A stretch of 19,929 bases of DNA from Anaerotignum sp. (GTDB lineage Bacteria; Bacillota; Clostridia; Lachnospirales; Anaerotignaceae), in assembly GCA_020024255.1 (NCBI GenBank), contig JAHHTX010000032.1, forward strand, positions 1-19,929, read 5' to 3'. A program made the position numbers and the translations under genes. A model generated the notes under the pieces. That model was not told the DNA's origin and made no database searches. It saw only the letters and a program-made list of their open reading frames with translations. Shown here piece after piece: positions 1-6,096 of the stretch (position 1 is its first letter; each line of letters starts with the position of its first letter).

Positions 1-241
1 AATAATAAGAGTGCAAATGATATTCTAAAAATGCTTTTCCTTGAAAAAATTGAGGGAAAGATATACAGAAAAATTATTGTAGTATGGTGATGAAGATGAG
101 ATGAAAAAGTTAAAAGGTACATCTGTTCTTGCGGAATGTATCAGACAATTCGATATTGAAGTGAAAATGATAGAGATAGAGTCTGATTTATGAGGCACCT
201 TGATTGCAGCACGAAAAAGGCAGCGAATGATAAATGCATAA
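1..241 (+). pseudogene. 3' end of a broken gene of unknown function, upstream of the helicase
   Basis: A coding-like 3' end can be read only by joining two frames. Frame 1 is open from the window start to about position 84 (ending ...KIYRKIIVVW then TGA). The following codons make sense only in frame 2, from about 83, reading YGDEDEMKKLKGTSVLAE and continuing to DIEVKMIEIESDL. An in-frame TGA at 191-193 then interrupts it, and the same frame continues as GTLIAARKRQRMINA to TAA at 239-241. The gene therefore seems to carry one frameshift near 80-86 and one nonsense codon. It ends 25 bases before the helicase start, which fits a former operon partner. I do not recognise the family, and the 5' part lies outside the window. 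A sequencing error at one of the two sites cannot be excluded. Confidence 0.45.
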
Positions 242-265
242 AATATAAAAATTTGGAGGTTACAA

Positions 266-2533
266 ATGGTAGAAAAAGATTATATAGAAGTGAAATCGTT
301 TGGAAAAGTGTTTCCCAAAAAAGGAGCAAATACGAGAATACCATATGAACATCAGAAGTGTGCAATGGAGAATCTCGATATTATGAATAAAAATGTGAAG
401 TATAGCACTATGATTGTACTTCCTACTGGTGGAGGAAAAACGTACACAGCTTCTATGTGGCTTTTGAGAAATGCACTGGATCAAAAAAAGAAAATATTAT
501 GGATTGCACATCGCCAGATGTTACTGGACCAAGCAGCAGAATCTTTTCAGAAGTTTGCGTATTCAGAGGTAATACCGCATATTCCTTCTTTCCAGTATAG
601 GATTGTATCTGGTGCGTCTACCCATGATAGAACCATTGATATTCAACCTGCGGACAATTTACTGATTATGAGTAAGGACAGCGTAGGCAGAAATTTACAG
701 TGTTTAGATGCATGGCTCAAAGGTGAAAAGGAAATTTTTTTGATTGTAGACGAAGCACACCATTCTACTGCTAAAACATATCGCAAAGTAATTGATTATG
801 TAAAAACAAAGGTATCAAATGTAAAATTGATTGGATTGACAGCTACACCATTCCGCACTGCTGATGAGGAGCAGGGACTTTTGGCAAAAATTTATGAGGA
901 TGGTTTACAAGGCGGAAAAGCGGTTCATGGAAACATTGGCATCACATATCAGATAGGATTAAAAGAGTTAATAAATCGATGCATTTTATCAAAACCTGTT
1001 TTTGAAAGTTATTATACAGATGAAATGTATGGAGAAGCGTTAGGGCTGAATGGTTGGGAGAGTATTCAGCGATTAGATATATTGCCAGAAGACGTAGCCG
1101 GACAAATGGCAGACAGTGCAGCACGAAATAAACTGATTGTCCAGACATATAAGGAAAAAGCAAAAGAGTATGGACAGACGATAGTATTTGCAATCAATGT
1201 AGTTCATGCAATTCATTTAAGTGCGTTGTTCAATAAAGAGGGAATCAAGTCGGAGTTCATTGTGTCTGATGTAAAAGATTCTGTGACGGGAGTGAGAATC
1301 AGCAGAGAAGACAACAAGAGAAAATTAGAAGAATATAGAGCAGGAAAAGTAAAAGTACTTGTGAATGTAAATATTTTGACAGAAGGAGTGGACTTACCAC
1401 AGACTAAAACCGTATTTTTAGCAAGACCAACTGTTTCTACAATACTTATGACACAGATGATAGGACGTGCACTTCGAGGAGAAGCTGCTGGTGGAACTGC
1501 TTTGGCATATATAGTTTCTTTTGTGGATAATTGGAATGAACACATTGCATGGGTAAATCCAGACAGCCTTTTCAGTGGAAATAATGAGTTTACAGATAAT
1601 CCGACAGAGCATATGAAACATGAATTACGCATGATAGCAATTTCTAAAATAGAGGAGTTTGCTTCTGTGCTTGATGATTCTGTTGATACCACTGTATTAG
1701 AAAAAGTACCATTTATACAAAGAATTCCGATTGGAATGTATGCATTTACCTATTTGGAAGAAAACGGAGTGGATTCTTCCTATCAAGTGATGGTATATGA
1801 CAGTACGAAAAAAGCATATGAAGGATTGATGAAAGGCTTACCAAGTCTGTTCCAAAGCTTTCAGTGTGAAGATGAATATCCGGTAGAAGAATTGCTTGAG
1901 GAAATGGCAGAGCAATGTAGAAACACGTTTTTCTTAGGAGAAATGATACCGCCATATGAAGAAAAAGATGTGATACGAATTTTGAAGTATTATGCCCAGT
2001 ACGAAACTTCGCCACAGTTTTATTCATTTGATGATATAGACAGAAGAAAGCTAGATGTGGCTGTGATTGCAAAACATATTTGGGACGAAGATATGGGGCA
2101 AAGACAGAAAACAGAATATGTCAATGCCTTATGGGAAAATAGTGATGATAATCTGCTGAAACTGTTTTTTGGACGAAAATTGTATTTCTGGAGACAACTG
2201 GATATAGAATTAACGAAACTGTCCAATCCACATATCTATGACGAAGAAGAAAATGTGCAGCGGGGTATTAGAAAACTGGAGGATTTACCATTATTTGAGA
2301 TTGGGAAGGTAAGTCCGGAGCTGGAGAAAAATCTTCGAGATGCAGCATTTGCCAAGTCAAAAGATGAAGATGGAAATTATACCTGTGCCTGTTGTGGAAC
2401 AAAAGGGAAAGACCGCATTTTCTTTCAGGTAGACCATGTGATACCGATGAACAAAGGTGGAAAAACAGTGGCAGAGAATTTGCAGATACTTTGTAGACAA
2501 TGTAATGGGTTAAAAGGTGATAAAATTGATTGA
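266..2533 (+). CDS. SF2 DEAD/DEAH-type helicase with C-terminal HNH nuclease domain
   Basis: This 755-residue cytoplasmic protein is predicted to couple ATP-driven movement on nucleic acid to cleavage. The N-terminal half is a superfamily 2 helicase: a Q-motif-like region around Q30, Walker A LPTGGGKT (52-59), DEAH (162-165), motif III TAT (192-194), LTEGVDLP (371-378) and the arginine-finger motif QMIGRALRG (397-405). Residues about 440-700 match nothing I can name. The last 50 residues are a zinc-supported HNH nuclease: CxxC at 707-710, DH at 723-724, N738, and CxxCN at 743-747 followed by KGDK. The start is ATG 266, with GGAGG at 255-259. The gene overlaps the next by 17 bases, so the two are probably translated together. 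Helicase-nuclease fusions of this shape are common in restriction and phage defence. The defence role here is inferred from the domains and the mobile-element setting. Confidence 0.9.
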   Translation: MVEKDYIEVKSFGKVFPKKGANTRIPYEHQKCAMENLDIMNKNVKYSTMIVLPTGGGKTYTASMWLLRNALDQKKKILWIAHRQMLLDQAAESFQKFAYSEVIPHIPSFQYRIVSGASTHDRTIDIQPADNLLIMSKDSVGRNLQCLDAWLKGEKEIFLIVDEAHHSTAKTYRKVIDYVKTKVSNVKLIGLTATPFRTADEEQGLLAKIYEDGLQGGKAVHGNIGITYQIGLKELINRCILSKPVFESYYTDEMYGEALGLNGWESIQRLDILPEDVAGQMADSAARNKLIVQTYKEKAKEYGQTIVFAINVVHAIHLSALFNKEGIKSEFIVSDVKDSVTGVRISREDNKRKLEEYRAGKVKVLVNVNILTEGVDLPQTKTVFLARPTVSTILMTQMIGRALRGEAAGGTALAYIVSFVDNWNEHIAWVNPDSLFSGNNEFTDNPTEHMKHELRMIAISKIEEFASVLDDSVDTTVLEKVPFIQRIPIGMYAFTYLEENGVDSSYQVMVYDSTKKAYEGLMKGLPSLFQSFQCEDEYPVEELLEEMAEQCRNTFFLGEMIPPYEEKDVIRILKYYAQYETSPQFYSFDDIDRRKLDVAVIAKHIWDEDMGQRQKTEYVNALWENSDDNLLKLFFGRKLYFWRQLDIELTKLSNPHIYDEEENVQRGIRKLEDLPLFEIGKVSPELEKNLRDAAFAKSKDEDGNYTCACCGTKGKDRIFFQVDHVIPMNKGGKTVAENLQILCRQCNGLKGDKID

Positions 2534-3059
2534 ACTATATTATGATTCATTTGATCTTGCTTGTATCATACATAGTCTGGATATTGGAACTAAGACAGCG
2601 AGTATCATGTTAGAAAAAATTTGGAAAGAAGATAATCAATATTTAAGTCCATACTATAGAACAAATTTGCGTCAGCTATATTTAGATGTGTATTATTGGA
2701 CAGATTATTTATGTGACAAGCCAGTAATAGATAAGGAGTTTCCGGCGGTTCAGAAAGATTTTCGCTCTTTTGGTAAAGACGTGGAAGAAGCAGCTTTCAT
2801 TACAGATTATTTTGATATTGATTTATTTTTTAAGATGAAACGTGTGCAGATTCTTTATTTGGACGGACAAGATTATGTGAGAATGAAGCTGCGGACATTA
2901 TTAAAAGCATATGGATATAAACGCCGGACACAAGAGTTGTTAAAATATCTTCGAGAATGTATGATGTTTTACCATATGCAGACATATCTTCGGGGAAAAG
3001 AAGAATGTGACATTGGAGAGATTGGACTTGATGAAATGATAACGATTCGGGTGCTTTAA
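2517..3059 (+). CDS. Protein of unknown function coupled to the helicase-HNH gene
   Basis: I do not recognise this protein of about 180 residues. It is soluble, rich in Tyr, Leu, Asp and Arg, and predicted mostly helical, with no signal peptide, membrane segment or obvious catalytic motif. Its middle holds an acidic stretch (KDVEEAAFITDYFDIDLFF) and its C-terminal third is basic and aromatic (GYKRRTQELLKYLRE). It begins inside the helicase gene. The open frame starts with GTG at 2517. TTG at 2526 is a serious alternative, because AAGGTG at 2514-2519 would then be a well-spaced Shine-Dalgarno site. Either start gives an overlap with the helicase stop, so the proteins are likely made in fixed ratio and may act as partners. 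The ORF is intact, unlike several neighbours, which suggests it is maintained. Confidence 0.75.
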   Translation: MIKLIELYYDSFDLACIIHSLDIGTKTASIMLEKIWKEDNQYLSPYYRTNLRQLYLDVYYWTDYLCDKPVIDKEFPAVQKDFRSFGKDVEEAAFITDYFDIDLFFKMKRVQILYLDGQDYVRMKLRTLLKAYGYKRRTQELLKYLRECMMFYHMQTYLRGKEECDIGEIGLDEMITIRVL

Positions 3060-3073
3060 GATGTTTTATTTAT

Positions 3074-3108
3074 AAAATACTTGAAAGTTGATAGCATTTA
3101 TGCTATCA
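3074..3108 (+). terminator. Hairpin downstream of the helicase operon
   Basis: A perfect 8-bp stem, TGATAGCA (3089-3096) and TGCTATCA (3101-3108) with loop TTTA, lies 30 bases after the stop codon. A smaller AT-only hairpin sits just before it. No T-run follows, so it is not a textbook intrinsic terminator. It could still end or stabilise the mRNA. Confidence 0.3.
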
Positions 3109-3288
3109 CAAATGAGAAAGAACATAAAGTTGACAGTATGCCCAAGATACTCCATCTGGTTCAGGATTTTTACGGTATCCATAAGGGGCATGAGAGCCGA
3201 TATGTTCGCCGACCATTCCTTTCCCAATGTTTTCAAAATCAAATAAAACGGATTTAACTGCCCCATTTCGTTGTTGGCATTTGCACAT
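3106..3288 (-). pseudogene. Fragment of a large serine recombinase
   Basis: The minus strand encodes about 60 residues with no complete gene around them. The core reads LFDFENIGKGMVGEHIGSH followed by APYGYRKNPE. The K-G-M-x-G-x-H-I-G-x-x-x-P-Y-G-Y pattern is typical of the segment just after the catalytic domain of large serine recombinases (the TndX/TnpX type) that move clostridial conjugative and mobilizable transposons. The catalytic N-terminal domain and the long C-terminal DNA-binding region are both absent, so it cannot be active. After the NPE residues the sequence loses its family character. It marks a former element boundary or a recombination scar between the helicase operon and the two-component genes. 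The identification rests on motif memory over about 30 residues. Confidence 0.5.
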
Positions 3289-3310
3289 TCGAAGAAGATT
3301 ATCTACATAC

Positions 3311-3339
3311 TTGTATTATTCGAACAAAGGAACTATACT
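3311..3339 (+). promoter_or_regulatory. Promoter for the HTH remnant and the two-component operon
   Basis: A -35 box TTGTAT (3311-3316) and a -10 box TATACT (3334-3339) are separated by exactly 17 bases. The next start codon, ATG 3360, has GGAGG at 3349-3353. The first gene is broken, but the response regulator follows it by 20 bases, so this is the likely promoter of the regulator and kinase genes. Confidence 0.55.
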
Positions 3340-3359
3340 GTATCCCATGGAGGTGCGAA

Positions 3360-3522
3360 ATGGACTATATGACATTGAAAGAGTCCGCTGAGAAGTGGGG
3401 CGTGACACCTCGCAGAGCAAATTATTATTGCACTGGTGGGCGGTATCCCCAGTGCTGTGAAAATGGCTAGTGTGTGGCTAATTCCAAAAAACACAGCCAA
3501 ACCAACGGATAGGCGGTATTGA
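3360..3522 (+). pseudogene. Frameshifted small helix-turn-helix protein of mobile elements
   Basis: This resembles the short helix-turn-helix proteins common in clostridial integrative elements, which read roughly MDYMTLKEA.EKWGVTPRRVNYYC..GRIPGAVKMA..WLIPKDAEKP. The first frame gives MDYMTLKESAEKWGVTPRRA, then NYYCTGGR. One extra base, most simply T3444, shifts the reading frame. The other frame then gives IPSAVKMASVWLIPKNTAKP and TDRRY before TGA at 3520-3522. Without the shift the protein would have about 54 residues, near family length. Promoter and GGAGG are intact, so the lesion is probably recent. The short peptide now made stops at a TAG about 35 codons from the start. The family assignment is from recall of similar proteins. 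Confidence 0.6.
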
Positions 3523-3542
3523 AGCACGAGAGGAATGGATAA

Positions 3543-4205
3543 ATGAAAATATTTGTTGTAGAAGATGATCTAACCATACAAAAACAGCTGAAAACCCTAT
3601 TGTCAGGCAATGGATATGAAGTCTCCACAGTTAACAATTTTTCAAAGGTAATTGAGGAGCTAAGGGCTTTTGCTCCCCATTTGGTTCTGTTGGATATAAA
3701 ATTACCCGGAAGCAGTGGTTTTGAAATATGCTCCCAGATCCGTAGCTTCTCTGATATACCGATTGTGTTTGTGACAAGCAGCAACACAGATATGGACGAA
3801 TTAAACAGTATTATGCTAGGGGGCGATGCATTTATCACAAAGCCTTATAATACTGCGATTTTACTTGCCAAAATTGCTTCTCTGTTACGACGGGCATATT
3901 CTTCAGGGCAAGCTGAGATACTTACATGGAATGGTGCTGTCTTACATTTGGAGAGTAGCTTGATAGAATATAATGGTCAAAGATCCGAATTAACGAAAAA
4001 TGAGTTGAAAATTCTTTATTATCTTTTTAAGAACGCCGGAAAGATATGTCCTCGCAGTGATATGATTGATTTTCTTTGGGACAACCAGCTTTACATTGAT
4101 GATAATGCCCTAAGTGTTAATATGACCCGTATTCGTGAAAAGCTGGCGTCCATTGGTCTGACTGATTTTATTAAAACGAAGCACAGACAGGGGTATACAT
4201 TATGA
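3543..4205 (+). CDS. bceR: OmpR-family response regulator, BceR type
   Basis: This 220-residue cytoplasmic transcription factor has an N-terminal receiver domain (about 1-115) and a C-terminal winged helix (about 130-220). The receiver shows the acidic pocket EDD (7-9), the phosphorylated aspartate D51 in LVLLDIKLP, T/S at 78-79 and K100 in FITKPY. The C-terminal part has the OmpR pattern LTKNELKILYYLFKNAGK and ends KTKHRQGYTL. Length and sequence fit the BceR group, which switches on an adjacent peptide-antibiotic ABC transporter. GAGAGGA lies upstream of ATG 3543. The stop overlaps the kinase start as ATGA, indicating coupled translation. The probable target is the TTACA-N4-TGTAA site at 5231-5244. 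The family call is firm; the gene symbol is by analogy. Confidence 0.85.
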   Translation: MKIFVVEDDLTIQKQLKTLLSGNGYEVSTVNNFSKVIEELRAFAPHLVLLDIKLPGSSGFEICSQIRSFSDIPIVFVTSSNTDMDELNSIMLGGDAFITKPYNTAILLAKIASLLRRAYSSGQAEILTWNGAVLHLESSLIEYNGQRSELTKNELKILYYLFKNAGKICPRSDMIDFLWDNQLYIDDNALSVNMTRIREKLASIGLTDFIKTKHRQGYTL

Positions 4206-5215
4206 GCGGAAGGCAATATCTGAAAGATCAGCTCCCCGTCATTTTAATTAATCTGCTAGGTATGCTTGCACTTGCTTTGTTTTTAATTGCTAGTGACAAT
4301 ACTATTCAAACGGTCTTGTTTATTCTTGCTGTTTGGTCAGTAGTCCTTGTTTTATGTCTGATATTTTTTTACCTTTCCCGAAAAAAACATCTAAACAAAT
4401 TGTTGGATATGACAGAGCAATTAGAAGAACGATATTTACTGCCCGAGATTATGCAAGCACCAGAAAAAGCAGATGAACAGGTTTTCTATCAGATCATGAA
4501 AATGGCTGAAAAATCCATGTTGGAACGGATCGGTAAAGTACAAAGGGAACAAAAAGAATATAAAGAATACATAGAACAATGGGTACATGAAGTAAAAACG
4601 CCCATTACAGCAATGAAGTTGACTTGTGAGAATAACCGCTGTTCTTTTACCAGAGAGCTGATGGTCGAATTAGAGAGTGTAGACCGCTTTACAGAACAGG
4701 CACTTTATTATGCCCGAAGTGAACATGCGGAAAAGGATTACTCCATCCGTGAAATCAGTCTTAGTGATGTGGTGCATGGAGCAATTGCAGACAACAAATA
4801 TCTTCTGCGGCAAAACAATGTGACGATCGAGGTGGACGATATAGAATGTGGTATTTATTCAGATGATAAATGGGTGCGTTTTATCTTAGATCAGATCATT
4901 CGTAATGCTGTGAAATATCATACAAGTCATCCAAGATTACATTTTTTTGCTGTAAAAAAGGATAATAGGATCATTTTGTCTGTTGAAGATAACGGCATAG
5001 GAATACCGGAGAGCGATTTGCCCCGTATTTTTGAAAAAGGGTTCACCGGGCAGAATGGAAGAACGATCCATAGCTCTACAGGAATTGGGTTGTACCTTTG
5101 CAAACGGCTTTGTGACAAGCTGGGCATAGGTATTTTTGCCGTTTCTGAAGGGAACGGAACCACAGTTTCGCTATCTTTCCATATGAACGATTTTGTTACT
5201 GGAGTGCAGGGCTGA
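4202..5215 (+). CDS. bceS: Membrane histidine kinase, BceS-like intramembrane-sensing type
   Basis: This 337-residue kinase phosphorylates the regulator encoded just upstream. Two membrane helices (about 11-30 and 37-58) are joined by only a few residues outside the cell. That is the mark of BceS-type kinases, which have no sensor domain of their own and instead read the state of the partner ABC transporter. The phosphorylated histidine is H129 in WVHEVKTPITAMKL. The ATP-binding domain shows the N box with N235 (DQIIRNAVKYH), the G1 box DNGIGIP (263-269), the F box IFEKGFTG (276-283) and the G2 box STGIGLYL (292-299). All boxes are intact. The gene starts within the stop of the regulator gene. 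A 113-base gap with an operator follows before the transporter genes. Confidence 0.85.
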   Translation: MSGRQYLKDQLPVILINLLGMLALALFLIASDNTIQTVLFILAVWSVVLVLCLIFFYLSRKKHLNKLLDMTEQLEERYLLPEIMQAPEKADEQVFYQIMKMAEKSMLERIGKVQREQKEYKEYIEQWVHEVKTPITAMKLTCENNRCSFTRELMVELESVDRFTEQALYYARSEHAEKDYSIREISLSDVVHGAIADNKYLLRQNNVTIEVDDIECGIYSDDKWVRFILDQIIRNAVKYHTSHPRLHFFAVKKDNRIILSVEDNGIGIPESDLPRIFEKGFTGQNGRTIHSSTGIGLYLCKRLCDKLGIGIFAVSEGNGTTVSLSFHMNDFVTGVQG

Positions 5216-5229
5216 TACGCTCTGCACTT

Positions 5230-5256
5230 CTTACATTTTTGTAAGAACTATGTAAG
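5230..5256 (+). promoter_or_regulatory. Operator for the BceR-like regulator upstream of the ABC transporter
   Basis: The sequence CTTACA-TTTT-TGTAAG (5230-5245) contains TTACA-N4-TGTAA, an exact match to the TNACA-N4-TGTAA consensus described for BceR-like regulators. A second TGTAAG starts 11 bases later (5251-5256), giving a direct repeat with one helical turn between copies. A -35-like TTGATA follows at 5262-5267 and a -10-like TACAAT at 5289-5294. Their 21-base spacing is too long, so the exact promoter is uncertain. The placement fits activation of the transporter genes by the regulator. Confidence 0.6.
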
Positions 5257-5328
5257 AAAACTTGATACAAAAGACCATGAATACGGATTACAATAAAGGC
5301 ATGAAAACAAAAAAGACAGGGGGATATT

Positions 5329-6096
5329 ATGGAACCTATTTTGAAATTGGAACATATCCAGAAATACTACGGTAATGAAGGAAATATCACAAAAGCCATC
5401 AAGGATATTAGTTTTTCCGTAGAAACAGGTGAATTTTTGGCGATTATGGGAGCGTCTGGCTCTGGAAAAACGACCATGCTCAACTGTATTTCCACCATTG
5501 ACACAGTCAGTGCAGGGCATATTTATTTGGATGGAACTGATGTGACTGAAATCAATGAGAAACAGATTGCCCAGTTCCGTCGAGAAAATTTAGGCTTTGT
5601 GTTTCAGGATTTTAATTTGCTAGATACTTTGACGATCTCCGAAAATATAGCTCTGGCATTAGCAATCAACAAAACTCCGGTCAAAGAAGTGGAACCTCGC
5701 ATTTTGGATATCGCAGGTAAGCTGAATATCTGTGATATCCTAGACAAATATCCGTATCAGGTATCTGGTGGTCAGAAGCAACGATGCGCCTGTGCCAGAG
5801 CCATGATCAATCATCCTAAATTGCTTTTGGCAGATGAGCCGACCGGTGCATTGGACAGTCATTCCTCACAAATGCTTTTATCCACGATCCAGAGTATCAA
5901 TGAGCAGATGGGGGCAACGATTCTTATGGTAACCCACGATACTTTTACAGCCAGTTATGCGAACCGCATTCTATTTTTGCAAGATGGAGAACTTTTTACA
6001 GAACTGCGTAAAGGAAGTGACAGCAGGAGTGCCTTTTTTGATAAGATCCTAAGTGTCCTTACCATGATTGGAGGGGGACAAAATCATGTATACTAA
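5329..6096 (+). CDS. bceA: ABC transporter ATPase, BceA type
   Basis: This 255-residue ATPase powers the permease encoded next to it and belongs to the MacB/LolD/BceA group. In order it shows Walker A GASGSGKTT (41-49), the Q loop with Q93 (FVFQDFNLL), the ABC signature VSGGQKQR (145-152), Walker B LLLADEPTG (165-173) and the H-loop histidine H203 (VTHD). All catalytic motifs are intact. ATG 5329 is preceded by AGGGGG at 5318-5323. Transporters of this group free membrane targets from cell-wall-active peptide antibiotics (bacitracin, nisin and similar) and also act as the sensor for the BceS kinase. The substrate here is unknown. The gene overlaps the permease gene, as expected for a coupled pair. 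Confidence 0.9.
   Translation: MEPILKLEHIQKYYGNEGNITKAIKDISFSVETGEFLAIMGASGSGKTTMLNCISTIDTVSAGHIYLDGTDVTEINEKQIAQFRRENLGFVFQDFNLLDTLTISENIALALAINKTPVKEVEPRILDIAGKLNICDILDKYPYQVSGGQKQRCACARAMINHPKLLLADEPTGALDSHSSQMLLSTIQSINEQMGATILMVTHDTFTASYANRILFLQDGELFTELRKGSDSRSAFFDKILSVLTMIGGGQNHVY

Noticed and set aside
1213..1692. Minus-strand open frame of 159 codons within the helicase gene
   Set aside because: It is a shadow of the helicase motif V/VI region, with no RBS and no domain.
6068..6088. TTG start for the permease gene giving 745 residues
   Set aside because: The TTG lies in front of the GGAGGGGG site that serves ATG 6086, so the extra six codons would have no RBS of their own.
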